Assembly (NCBI GenBank): GCA_009784525.1
Contig: WRBM01000002.1
Span: 27,689 to 91,688, forward strand
DNA length: 64,000 nucleotides
Source: Erysipelotrichales bacterium
Lineage (GTDB): Bacteria; Bacillota_I; Bacilli_A; Acholeplasmatales; WRBM01
Direction of reading: 5' to 3'
A program made the translations under genes and the position numbers. The notes under the pieces are model-generated. The model did no database searches, was not told where the DNA came from, and saw nothing but the letters and a program-made list of their open reading frames with translations. Shown here piece by piece: positions 8,816 through 17,765 of the stretch (its first letter is position 1; each line of letters starts with the position of its first letter).

Positions 8816-10643
8816 ATTTTTTCACCTTTCTTTTAAAAATTGTTATCGAAAGCGGAGCTAAGCTAATTGTAGCTTTATATGGCATTTGTTGAAAATTTTC
8901 TTTCTTTGCTTTGATAATTCTTTTATTAATGACTCCAGAGCCACCAAACTCCAAATTATCGGTATTAAAGACTTCCTGATAACTTGCTAATTCCGGAACA
9001 CCAATTGAAAATTTTTGATAAGTATTTGGCGTACAATTTAAAACAATAATTAAATAGTCTTTAGGGTTTTTAGCATAACGAAGATAAGCATAAACGCTTT
9101 GGTCTATATTATCCGCATCTATCCAGCGAAAGCCTTCCGATTTATTATCTAGCTGATAAAGCGCCACTTCTTTACGATAAAAAGCCGTCAAGGCTTTGAA
9201 ACAGTTATTTAATTGTTGATGGACCGGATAAGCAAGCAGGAAAAAATCTAATTCCCGTTTAAAGTCCCATTCAATAAATTGACCGAACTCGCTACCCATA
9301 AAAATTAATTTTTTGCCTGGAAAAGTTAGCCAAAAACCTAATAAAGCCCGATAATTCGCAAACTTCTGCCAGTAATCACCTGGCATTTTATCTAACATTG
9401 ATTTTTTACCATGAACGATCTCATCATGAGAAAAAGGCAGGACAAACATTTCCGTAAACGCATAGGAACTACCAAAAGTTAAATTATGATGATGGTGTTT
9501 ACGATAAATTGGATCAAGCTCAAAATACTGCAAACAATCATTCATCCAGCCCATGTTCCACTTAAAATTAAAACCAAGACCGTCTTTATGGGTAACTTTA
9601 GGAAAGTTTGTAGAATCTTCCGCAATCAATAAACAGTTAGGCTTATAAGCAAGTATCTGTTCGCTTAATTTTTTTAAAAAGGCTAGTGCTCCTTCGTTTA
9701 CACCTCTCTTTGAATCTCCAAGATAATAAATTAAATTCGCAACAGCGTCAATTCTAAAGCCATCAATATGAAAGTTTTTTAGCCAATAAAGCGCAACCGA
9801 AATCATAAAACTTTGGCTAATCCCTTTTCCTAAATCCAGATTAGCTGTTCCCCAAGTTAAGTTTTCGCGAATAGATTCATCACTATATTCATAAAGTGGT
9901 GTTCCATCAAATAAATATAAGCCATGGTTATCTTTACAGATATGACCGGGCGCCCAATCAAAAATAACACCAATATTAGCTTTATGCAATTCATTAATCA
10001 AAAACTTTAAATCATCAGGTGTCCCATAACGAGAGGTCACTGAGAAATATCCCGTTCCCATATACCCCCAGGATTCATCTAAAGGATATTCATAAAGGGG
10101 CAGAAACTCCACATGCGTGAAGTTGTGTTCTAAAAGATAGGAAATTAATTCAAAAGCTATCTGACGATAATTAACAAAACCAGCTTTATCTTTTTTCCAA
10201 GACCCAAGATGCATCTCATAAATTAATATAGGCTTTTCATTCAAGAGTTCAATATTTTTTAAATAATCTGCATCTTCCCAATTAAAATCATTTAAAGAAA
10301 CAATCTTTGAATTTGTTTCTGGTCTGTCACTAGAAAAAAAGGCATAAGGATCAGCTTTATATATTTTCTCACCTTGTTTTGTAGTTAAAATATATTTATA
10401 CTGATCCCAAATGTTAACATTATCGATTACTACTTCAAAGACACCATGCTGATCAGAATTCATTTTTGTGGGCAACCATTTGTTGAAATCACCAATCACA
10501 CTCACAATAATAGCATTTGGTGCATAAAGCCTAAATAAAGCTGTCTTGTTTTCTTGGTCATAATGAGCACCAAAAATCTGATAGCTATCAAAAAGTTTTC
10601 CACTTTTATAATAATATGCATCCTGATCGGTGTATTTGCGCAT
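8805..10643 (-). CDS. glgB: 1,4-alpha-glucan branching enzyme
   Basis: A GH13 branching enzyme of 612 residues that adds alpha-1,6 branches to glycogen. It shows an N-terminal CBM48-type domain (to about 105), the (beta/alpha)8 catalytic barrel with nucleophile region GFRIDAVANLIYYLG, acid/base region LLIAEDSTNFPKV and FVLPFSHDEIVHGKKSM, and a C-terminal beta domain. The length matches short GlgB enzymes without the extra N1 domain. It sits 2 bp after recX and overlaps glgP, in the secA operon, an unusual place for glycogen genes. Confidence 0.95.
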   Translation of the reverse strand: MRKYTDQDAYYYKSGKLFDSYQIFGAHYDQENKTALFRLYAPNAIIVSVIGDFNKWLPTKMNSDQHGVFEVVIDNVNIWDQYKYILTTKQGEKIYKADPYAFFSSDRPETNSKIVSLNDFNWEDADYLKNIELLNEKPILIYEMHLGSWKKDKAGFVNYRQIAFELISYLLEHNFTHVEFLPLYEYPLDESWGYMGTGYFSVTSRYGTPDDLKFLINELHKANIGVIFDWAPGHICKDNHGLYLFDGTPLYEYSDESIRENLTWGTANLDLGKGISQSFMISVALYWLKNFHIDGFRIDAVANLIYYLGDSKRGVNEGALAFLKKLSEQILAYKPNCLLIAEDSTNFPKVTHKDGLGFNFKWNMGWMNDCLQYFELDPIYRKHHHHNLTFGSSYAFTEMFVLPFSHDEIVHGKKSMLDKMPGDYWQKFANYRALLGFWLTFPGKKLIFMGSEFGQFIEWDFKRELDFFLLAYPVHQQLNNCFKALTAFYRKEVALYQLDNKSEGFRWIDADNIDQSVYAYLRYAKNPKDYLIIVLNCTPNTYQKFSIGVPELASYQEVFNTDNLEFGGSGVINKRIIKAKKENFQQMPYKATISLAPLSITIFKRKVKKYAL

Positions 10644-10644
10644 T

Positions 10645-11490
10645 TTAATACTCCTTTATCTGCCTGATGATATCATTTTCATTATAACCCTTTTTAGTTA
10701 AAGCCTGTAAAAAGCCCTCTCTTTTAGCTTCTTCATCTTCTAAAAAATAATACTTATCCATGATTTTTTCAAAATCACGGAAAAGATTTTTCTTTTCATC
10801 AATTAATTCCTTAATACGCTCTTCTTGCTCAATCAATAGTACTTTGATTTTTGAATCTTCAAAACCTTTATTTGTTAAAGTATCTTGCACTTTCAAAATA
10901 AAATGATTAATCGAAGAACGCCAACTTTTTGCGCTACGCACAATTAAAGTAGTGATTGCTTTATCCATTAATTCCTCAGTATATAATTCCCAAACAACCT
11001 TTTTCGCTAAATCAGAGTCAATATTACATTTATAGATTAGTTTTTCAATAATAGCTTGCGGACTGTCAAACCATGAGTAACGACTAAAGAAATAATTCTC
11101 ACAATATTTTTCATCATTAAAAAGATTCATTTCCTCGAGAATCCGATGAAATCTATCATATTGAGCAGTCTTTAAAGAAAAATGCAAAAAATATTCAATC
11201 TCGGCCGCTGTCCGATTTTTCCTTAAATAAGAAAAAAGTTTGGTTAAGCCTTCATGATAATCAACTTCCCGACAAAAAGCATTAAACTCATTAGCTGAAA
11301 GAATTATCCCAACTTGATAAGCGTAAGCCTCAAATATTTCAGGACCGGCTTCAATCAGATATTCCTTGGAACCATCAGTAAAAACAACAAAGACTTTTCC
11401 GCTTTGCTTTTTAATTTTAAAAACTTCAAACTCTTTATTCTCGACGACTGTTTTCAGGCAATGATTATAGTTGTTATCATGATATTCCAA
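10645..11490 (-). CDS. recX: RecA regulator RecX
   Basis: A 281-residue RecX-family protein, which binds RecA filaments and limits their activity. It is built of three-helix repeats typical of the family: LTKLFSYLRKNRTAAEIEYF (conserved L..R.RT..E), DEKYCENYFFSRYSWFDSPQ and the C-terminal EEAKREGFLQALTKKGYNEN. It is longer than proteobacterial RecX (about 150), as usual in Bacilli, with an N-terminal beta-rich extension of about 75 residues. It is placed between yitT and glgB with minimal gaps. Confidence 0.85.
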   Translation of the reverse strand: MEYHDNNYNHCLKTVVENKEFEVFKIKKQSGKVFVVFTDGSKEYLIEAGPEIFEAYAYQVGIILSANEFNAFCREVDYHEGLTKLFSYLRKNRTAAEIEYFLHFSLKTAQYDRFHRILEEMNLFNDEKYCENYFFSRYSWFDSPQAIIEKLIYKCNIDSDLAKKVVWELYTEELMDKAITTLIVRSAKSWRSSINHFILKVQDTLTNKGFEDSKIKVLLIEQEERIKELIDEKKNLFRDFEKIMDKYYFLEDEEAKREGFLQALTKKGYNENDIIRQIKEY

Positions 11491-11502
11491 AATAATCCCC
11501 CA

Positions 11503-12417
11503 TTAGTTACTGATTTCTTTAATGACCTCTGCTGGTAGTTTAAGATTGTTCCGATTCGCAAACCCTCCCAAAACCTCTGATGCCGCAATAACAAAGGCAA
11601 AAGCTTCGGTATCAATGCTAGGAATTCGCTCTTTTATTTTCAGATATTCTCGATTATTAACGATAGAAACTAACATTTTCTTGTTTTGCATAGTATAACC
11701 GCCAGTTGCATCTAAGATAGTCACACCTCGGTTAAGTAACTCATAAATCAGCTTTTTCATTTCTTCAGTTTTATTAGTAATGATATAAAGCGCTTTACGA
11801 TTACGTCTGCCAATAATTACCATATCAACGATTTTACCGGACAGCAACATCGCTAAAACCGCAAAAATCCCTCTTTCCAAACCAAAGGTTAATAAACCAA
11901 TTAAAATAACTAAGCCATCAGTAACATAAATCGCTACTGACATCGGAACGTTCATATATTTAGCAACTAACTTCTGAACAACATCCATTCCTCCAGTTGT
12001 TGCGTTATTCTTAAACATCAGTCCGCCGCCAACACCATTTAGGATACCAACACAAACGATAGCGATAAACAAACGATTGGCATCAGAAATCATATTCATG
12101 AAATATTCTGGTGCAATATTAAAGACTTCTGCTAATAAAAAAACCATTGTCGGCTGCATAATTGCCCCGTAGACACTACGAAAGAGAAACTTTTTTCCTA
12201 AAAAAATACCACCAATTGTTACTAAAATTGCATAACTGGTATAAAGGAAAAGCCATTCGGGAATATAATCACCGAATATAATTGATAAACCCATTATTCC
12301 GCCGATGACTAGTGTATTCGGCAAAAGAAAAAAGTAATAGGCTAGAGTAATAAGGAAGATACCAGAGTTTATTTCGACAATATGACGAAAACGTGGATTT
12401 CTTAAAATTTTATTCAC
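11503..12417 (-). CDS. YitT/DUF2179 family membrane protein
   Basis: A 304-residue integral membrane protein with about five to six N-terminal transmembrane segments (to about residue 205) and a C-terminal cytoplasmic DUF2179 domain (about 218-300, with GVTILDATGGYTMQNKKMLV). The family is common in Bacilli; its transported substrate or signal is not established. The start is a GTG at 12417 overlapping the last 8 bp of prfB, so translation is probably coupled. Confidence 0.87.
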   Translation of the reverse strand: MNKILRNPRFRHIVEINSGIFLITLAYYFFLLPNTLVIGGIMGLSIIFGDYIPEWLFLYTSYAILVTIGGIFLGKKFLFRSVYGAIMQPTMVFLLAEVFNIAPEYFMNMISDANRLFIAIVCVGILNGVGGGLMFKNNATTGGMDVVQKLVAKYMNVPMSVAIYVTDGLVILIGLLTFGLERGIFAVLAMLLSGKIVDMVIIGRRNRKALYIITNKTEEMKKLIYELLNRGVTILDATGGYTMQNKKMLVSIVNNREYLKIKERIPSIDTEAFAFVIAASEVLGGFANRNNLKLPAEVIKEISN

Positions 12418-13516
12418 GATGGGCCCCTATAAGATATTTCAAATATTTTTCAATAAAAACCATAATATTGCCATCCATTACACTTTGGACATTAGAATTC
12501 TCATAATCAGTTCTGTGATCCTTGACAAGTGTATATGGGCAAAAAACATAACTACGAATTTGCGATCCCCAGCCTATATCCATTTTTGTGCCTTTAATAG
12601 CCTGTAATTCCTCTGCTCTTTTGCGAAGTTCAAGATCGAGAAGTTTACTTTTTAAGATGATTAAAGCTGATTCCCGATTAGCAATCTGACTTCTTTCATT
12701 TTGACAAGAGACAACTAAACCTGTTGGTAAATGCGTTACTCGGACAGCAGAATCTGTCGTGTTAACGCTTTGGCCGCCAGCTCCTGAAGATCTGAATACA
12801 TCAATTCTAATATCTTCAGGTCGAATCGTTACCGCTGTTGTTTCACCGATTTCCGGCATAACGTCGATTGAACAAAAAGAAGTATGTCTTTTTTTATTAG
12901 AATCAAAAGGCGAAATACGAACTAAACGATGAACACCCCGTTCACACTTCAGATAACCGTAAGCATTTTTGCCACTGACTTTAATAGTTGCGGACTTAAT
13001 ACCGGCTTCTTCACCAGCTAAATAATTTATTACTTCAAATTTCAGCTTATAGCTCGTACAAAAGCGCTGATACATCCGATATAACATCTCGCACCAGTCC
13101 ATTGATTCTACGCCACCTGCTCCAGGATGAAGTTCTAAAATTGCATTATTCTTATCATATTCCTCATTTAAAAGGATTTCGATTTCAAAATCCCGCAACT
13201 TTTTATCTAGCTCATAAATCATTTCCTCTAAATCAGCTAATATTTCTGGCTCCGATTCTTCCATTGCCAAAAATTCTTCAATATCGGCTAATTGATTGGA
13301 AAAAGCCTTAAAACTATCTAATTTATAAACGAGTTCTTTATTTTCTTCGATAACTAAAAGCGCAGCCTTGGAATCGTTCCAAAAATCAGCCGCATTAATC
13401 TTTTCATTTAGCCAGCTGTTTTTTTCCTCTATTTTTTTGATATCCAAAGCACTTTCAAGATCCTTTATTTTTTCTTGAAAGGTTTCCAGATATTTATTGA
13501 TTTCATATTTTTCCAT
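12410..13516 (-). CDS. prfB: Peptide chain release factor 2, without programmed frameshift
   Basis: RF2 recognises UAA and UGA stops. The SPF recognition motif (RISPFDSNKKRHTSF) and the catalytic GGQ (SGAGGQSVNTTDSAVRV) are both present. The 368-residue reading frame is continuous from ATG 13516, aligning with the N-terminus of family members through SLDIKK-like and FWND blocks; the autoregulatory +1 frameshift at about codon 25 seen in most prfB genes is absent. The start lies only 4 nt after the secA stop with little Shine-Dalgarno, so translation is likely coupled. Confidence 0.95.
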   Translation of the reverse strand: MEKYEINKYLETFQEKIKDLESALDIKKIEEKNSWLNEKINAADFWNDSKAALLVIEENKELVYKLDSFKAFSNQLADIEEFLAMEESEPEILADLEEMIYELDKKLRDFEIEILLNEEYDKNNAILELHPGAGGVESMDWCEMLYRMYQRFCTSYKLKFEVINYLAGEEAGIKSATIKVSGKNAYGYLKCERGVHRLVRISPFDSNKKRHTSFCSIDVMPEIGETTAVTIRPEDIRIDVFRSSGAGGQSVNTTDSAVRVTHLPTGLVVSCQNERSQIANRESALIILKSKLLDLELRKRAEELQAIKGTKMDIGWGSQIRSYVFCPYTLVKDHRTDYENSNVQSVMDGNIMVFIEKYLKYLIGAHRE

Positions 13517-13519
13517 GGT

Positions 13520-16057
13520 TTATTTGCGCATGCAACAATGTTTATATTTTTTCTGACTTCCATCTGGATGCGTACTACCACAAGGACATAAATCATTTGG
13601 TCCAGCTTTTGCATCACTTTTCACTGGTGCTTTTTTAAGAGATGAATCTTCTTTACCATCACTTGTCGCAACTGGTTTTACGACCTCTTCGCGTTCTTGA
13701 TTATCACGGATTTGGGCTCTGATAACATAACGGGTTGCTTCTAATGCAATATTATTATTCATTTCCGCAAAAAGCCTAAAGCCCTCTTCCATATAAAGTT
13801 GGAAAGGATTTGTCTGACCAATTGACTGGAGACCAACACTTTGTCTTAAAGCGCTCATCACATCAATATGTTTAGTCCAGAAAGTATCAACTGATCTTAA
13901 GACAACTACCTTTAAAAATTCATTGAATAAATCTGCGGGTAAGCTTTTTTCCTTCTTTTCGATTTCTTTAGCCGCAAAATCATTAATGAAAGTAAAGATT
14001 TCTTTTTCATTAAGGTTTTGTAAAACATCAAGCTTTAAGGCATGTTGCGGAAATATATTTCCATTAAAATCCGCAACTATTTTCTCATCTTCAATCGTAA
14101 CACTGCGACCATGAAAATCAATATGGCGATTAATAACTGCCGTAACCGCTCTTTCCGTCATTTCTTTAACAATATCAGAAATCGATTCTTGTGTTAATAT
14201 CTTTGTTCTTTGTTCGTAGATAACTTCCCTTTGTTTTCTTAAAACATCATCATACTTTAAGACATTTTTTCGGGCATCATAGTTATAACCTTCGATTCTT
14301 TTTTGGGCACTTTTTACTCTTCCCGAAAAGAATTTTGACTCAAGAGGCGCATCGGTACTTTTATCATCACTTTTCATTTTGATAATCCAGGATAGTCTTT
14401 TTTTAAGCGCATCGCCACCAAAGCGTTGTAATAGTTCATCATCAGTTGATAGATAAAAGCGAGAAGTTCCAGGGTCACCCTGACGTCCCGATCTTCCTCG
14501 TAACTGATTGTCAATACGTCTGGATTCATGACGTTCACTACCTACAACCGCTAAACCGCCTAATTCTTTAACGCCTTCACCTAATTTAATATCGGTACCA
14601 CGTCCGGCCATATTAGTCGCAATCGTTACGCTGCCCTTTTGACCAGCATTATCAACAATTAAAGCTTCTTGGTCGTGTTGCTTAGCATTTAAGACATTAT
14701 GCGGAACTTTGCGCTCGTTTAGTAGTTTACTTAATATTTCCGATGTTTCAATGGAAATTGTCCCTAACAATACAGGCTGTCCTTTTTTATAACGTTCCTC
14801 AACTTCATTAGCAATTGCTTTATATTTACTTTCAACATCAACAAAAATCAAATCTGGCAAGTCAGTTCTGATTACTGGAACATTAGTCGGAATTTCAACA
14901 ACATACATGTTGTAGATATTCATAAACTCTTCTTCCTCAGTTTTAGCTGTTCCAGTCATCCCGGAAAGTTTTTCATACATTCTAAAATAATTCTGATAAG
15001 TAATCGTCGCAACAGTTACTGTTTCCTTTTTAATCGCGACGCTTTCTTTTGCTTCTAATGCCTGATGTAAACCATCAGAATACTGACGCCCTTTTAAGAT
15101 ACGACCAGTAAATTGGTCAACAATTAAAATTTCGTTATCTTCTACAACATATTCAACATCTCTAGCCATAATAAAATTAGCTCTTAAAGCATTATTAATG
15201 TGATGTACTAAAGAAACATTGGATAAATCATATAAATTAGCGATGCTAAAGGCTCTTTCGGCTTTAGACATTCCGCTTTCTGATAGTGAAATTGTTTTAG
15301 ACTCAATGTCAACTAAATAGTCTTCTTCCTTTAAACGCTTAGCAAAACGATCCGCATTTGCATAAAGGTTTCCGTTGTTTTTTTCACCACCGGAAATAAT
15401 CAAAGGTGTTCTTGCTTCATCAATTAAAATGGAGTCAACCTCATCGATTATCGCATAATGCAAACCACGCTGAACCATATATTCTTGGCGGACAGCCATA
15501 TGATCACGTAAATAATCAAAGCCTAATTCAGCATTCGTTGAATAGAGAATATCGGAAAGATACTGTTCCTTTTTCTCCTGAATATTATAATCACGCAGAT
15601 TTAAACCAACCGTTAAACCTAAGAAACGAAAGATATCACCGATTTCTCCGTTGGCTTCACGATTAGCCAGATATTCATTGACTGTTACAATATGAACACT
15701 TTTGCCTGATAAAGCATTTAGATAAGCTGGCATAACTGAAGTTAAGGTTTTACCTTCCCCTGTTTTCATCTCAGCGATATTACCACCATGAATAGATGCA
15801 CCACCAATCAACTGAACAAAAAAAGGCGTCTTATTTGAAATCCTTGTACAAGCTTCACGGGCAACCGCAAAAGCTTCCACAAGTAAATCATCAAGAGTTT
15901 CTCCTTTATTGTAGCGCTCTTTGAATTCGATAGTTTTATTTTGCAGATCAGAATTAGAAAGTTTTTTCGTATCTTCTGCTAATGCGTCAATTTTTTTGGC
16001 TAATTTAACGCATCTTTTATATTCTTTAAATCCTGGTTCAAATAGTTTTTTAAACAT
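13520..16057 (-). CDS. secA: Preprotein translocase ATPase SecA
   Basis: SecA drives Sec-dependent export. The 845-residue protein has the Walker A AEMKTGEGKTLTS, Walker B IIDEVDSILIDEART, GTDIKLGEGV and the RGRSGRQGDPG helicase motif VI. The C-terminus is a SEC-C zinc-binding tail (CPCGSTHPDGSQKKYKHCC), for binding SecB-like partners or ribosomes. It leads the operon secA-prfB-yitT-recX-glgB-glgP-rlmN; its own SigA-type promoter overlaps the end of the upstream methyltransferase gene. Confidence 0.97.
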   Translation of the reverse strand: MFKKLFEPGFKEYKRCVKLAKKIDALAEDTKKLSNSDLQNKTIEFKERYNKGETLDDLLVEAFAVAREACTRISNKTPFFVQLIGGASIHGGNIAEMKTGEGKTLTSVMPAYLNALSGKSVHIVTVNEYLANREANGEIGDIFRFLGLTVGLNLRDYNIQEKKEQYLSDILYSTNAELGFDYLRDHMAVRQEYMVQRGLHYAIIDEVDSILIDEARTPLIISGGEKNNGNLYANADRFAKRLKEEDYLVDIESKTISLSESGMSKAERAFSIANLYDLSNVSLVHHINNALRANFIMARDVEYVVEDNEILIVDQFTGRILKGRQYSDGLHQALEAKESVAIKKETVTVATITYQNYFRMYEKLSGMTGTAKTEEEEFMNIYNMYVVEIPTNVPVIRTDLPDLIFVDVESKYKAIANEVEERYKKGQPVLLGTISIETSEILSKLLNERKVPHNVLNAKQHDQEALIVDNAGQKGSVTIATNMAGRGTDIKLGEGVKELGGLAVVGSERHESRRIDNQLRGRSGRQGDPGTSRFYLSTDDELLQRFGGDALKKRLSWIIKMKSDDKSTDAPLESKFFSGRVKSAQKRIEGYNYDARKNVLKYDDVLRKQREVIYEQRTKILTQESISDIVKEMTERAVTAVINRHIDFHGRSVTIEDEKIVADFNGNIFPQHALKLDVLQNLNEKEIFTFINDFAAKEIEKKEKSLPADLFNEFLKVVVLRSVDTFWTKHIDVMSALRQSVGLQSIGQTNPFQLYMEEGFRLFAEMNNNIALEATRYVIRAQIRDNQEREEVVKPVATSDGKEDSSLKKAPVKSDAKAGPNDLCPCGSTHPDGSQKKYKHCCMRK

Positions 16058-16088
16058 TATTTACCCTCTTTATTTTTACAATATCAAA

Positions 16089-16117
16089 ATTATACTATAA
16101 TTCAGCCTTTTTTTCAA
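16089..16117 (-). promoter_or_regulatory. Promoter of the secA operon
   Basis: -35 TTGAAA (16112-16117), 17-bp spacer and -10 TATAAT (16089-16094). The -35 overlaps the stop codon of the rlmCD-type gene. Leader of about 25 nt with AGAGGG as Shine-Dalgarno. Confidence 0.75.
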
Positions 16118-17490
16118 GTTTTTATCGTTTTATTAGTCGCTAAATATTCAAGAATTACTACTGATTCCAGAATTGCTGAAAACGGAAACATATCAACTGG
16201 TTGAATTTCTTTAATTTTGTAGTTTTTCTTTAAAATCGCCAAATCTTTAGCCAATGTAGAAAGATTGCAGGAAATATAAATAATTTTCTTAGGTTTTATT
16301 TCTTCGATTAGCTTTAAAAAATGTTTTAAACCTTCCCTTGGCGGATCAACAATCAGACAATCTATCTTCCGATAATTAACGATAAGTTTTCTGACTGTAG
16401 CTTCAACATCCCCAGCAATAAACTCCATATTTGTCTGATTATTGAGTCTAGCATTACTGATAGCATTTTTTATTGCATCTTTATTGTTATCAATACCAAT
16501 AACTTTTAAGCAAGAATCAGCTAAATAAGTACTTATTGTACCTACTCCGCAATAACAATCAAATACAATATCTCGTTTATTTAGTTTAGTAGCGCTCTTA
16601 ACTTCTTCATATAAAACTTTAGTTTGTTGACTGTTAAGTTGAAAGAAAGCATCCGGCAAAAGCTTAAATTGATATTTATCCAGCTTTTCAGTTATTGTTT
16701 TTTCTCCCCACAAAAGCTTTAAATTACCAGAAAAAAAGTTAAAACTATCATCTTCTTGTTTAATATCCTGATAAACAGATGATACTCCTTCTATTTTGAA
16801 AATCTCTTGAGCAAGCTTTAAGCAATCATATTGCTTATCAAGAATCAAAGTAACCTGTGCTTCACCAGTATAATAAGCAATTCGAGTAATAAGAAATTTG
16901 ATAAATCCTTTTTTAGTTTTCGGATCATAAACTGGTATTTGCATTTTGTCTATTAGTTTACAGACTTCCATGTTGATTTTATTTAGACGTTGATCGTGTA
17001 TCGGACAACTTTCAATTTCTACTAATTGATTGGAATTTTTCTGATATAAACCCATTTTAGTTTTCCCGGCTTTAAATCTTAATGGCAACGAAGATTTATT
17101 ACGATAATTAGTTGGATTTTTCATCCCAATAACCGATCTGATTAAAACGTCTTTAGCAGTAACGTTTGCATATCTTTTTAGAGCTTCCAATAATGTTTCT
17201 CTTTTATACTGAAGACCTGCCTCATATTTAATGTGCTGATTCTGGCAACCACCACATTTATCATAATAAGCACAAAAAGGCTTTTCTCGATTTGAAGAAG
17301 CCTGGATTATTTCAATATTTTCTGCTAAAATATGATTAGGTTTTTCTTCTTTTACTTTAACAGCAATTTTTTCTTTAGGTAAAGCATTATCGACAAAAAC
17401 AGCTTTTTTTCGCCAATAACCGATTCCTTCACTGTTAATCCCTAGTCTTTTGATATCTAGAATAAACTTATCTTCTGACATAAAAATCAC
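16114..17490 (-). CDS. 23S rRNA (uracil-C5)-methyltransferase, RlmCD/RumA type
   Basis: A 458-residue SAM-dependent uracil-5-methyltransferase of the TrmA/RumA family. It has an N-terminal TRAM domain, a [4Fe-4S] cysteine cluster (CAYYDKCGGCQNQ and CPIHDQ), the DAFFQLNSQQ block, SAM motif FDCYCGVGTIS, DPPREGLK and the catalytic cysteine in YISCNLSTLAKD. In Bacilli the closest enzymes methylate U747 and/or U1939; which uridines are modified here cannot be told. Starts at 17490 or at the second methionine (MSEDKF), 9 bp downstream, which follows AGAGGTGA. Confidence 0.92.
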   Translation of the reverse strand: MIFMSEDKFILDIKRLGINSEGIGYWRKKAVFVDNALPKEKIAVKVKEEKPNHILAENIEIIQASSNREKPFCAYYDKCGGCQNQHIKYEAGLQYKRETLLEALKRYANVTAKDVLIRSVIGMKNPTNYRNKSSLPLRFKAGKTKMGLYQKNSNQLVEIESCPIHDQRLNKINMEVCKLIDKMQIPVYDPKTKKGFIKFLITRIAYYTGEAQVTLILDKQYDCLKLAQEIFKIEGVSSVYQDIKQEDDSFNFFSGNLKLLWGEKTITEKLDKYQFKLLPDAFFQLNSQQTKVLYEEVKSATKLNKRDIVFDCYCGVGTISTYLADSCLKVIGIDNNKDAIKNAISNARLNNQTNMEFIAGDVEATVRKLIVNYRKIDCLIVDPPREGLKHFLKLIEEIKPKKIIYISCNLSTLAKDLAILKKNYKIKEIQPVDMFPFSAILESVVILEYLATNKTIKT

Positions 17491-17563
17491 CTCTTTGCTT
17501 AATATCTAATAAGAACTCTATAACATTAATTTTTTTGGCATTTATCGATTTAACAAAATCTTT

Positions 17564-17599
17564 ATTATAATGATTATCAGCTTATGATAATGATCGTTA
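17564..17599 (-). promoter_or_regulatory. Two Fur/PerR/Zur-like inverted repeats upstream of the rRNA methyltransferase
   Basis: TTATAATGATTATCA (17565-17579) matches the 7-1-7 Fur-family consensus TGATAATNATTATCA at 14 of 15 positions, and TGATAATGATCGTTA (17585-17599) is a weaker neighbour. The first overlaps a TATAAT on the minus strand (17564-17569). A metal- or peroxide-responsive regulator could bind here. No Fur gene is in the window. Confidence 0.35.
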
Positions 17600-17656
17600 A
17601 TCACATCAAAGGGTCTATACTCACGTTTTAAAGGCTCTAGATTATTATTTAATTAT

Positions 17657-17740
17657 CTAGATAATTTTCTCTTTAATACGCGCAATAAAATCTAGTTCCA
17701 TGTCTTTAACTTTGCCGATACCCCAAGGCGCAAACTTCAC
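17657..17740 (-). pseudogene. Possible C-terminal remnant of an unidentified gene
   Basis: A short minus-strand frame ends in a TAG and reads VKFAPWGIGKVKDMELDFIA and then RIKEKII. It looks like real protein sequence rather than chance, but has a stop just upstream and no start with a ribosome binding site. I cannot name the parent family. The remaining 17491-17765 spacer otherwise holds only the Fur-like repeats. Confidence 0.25.
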
Positions 17741-17765
17741 AAAAAAAAGTTTTGCGATTAGCACT

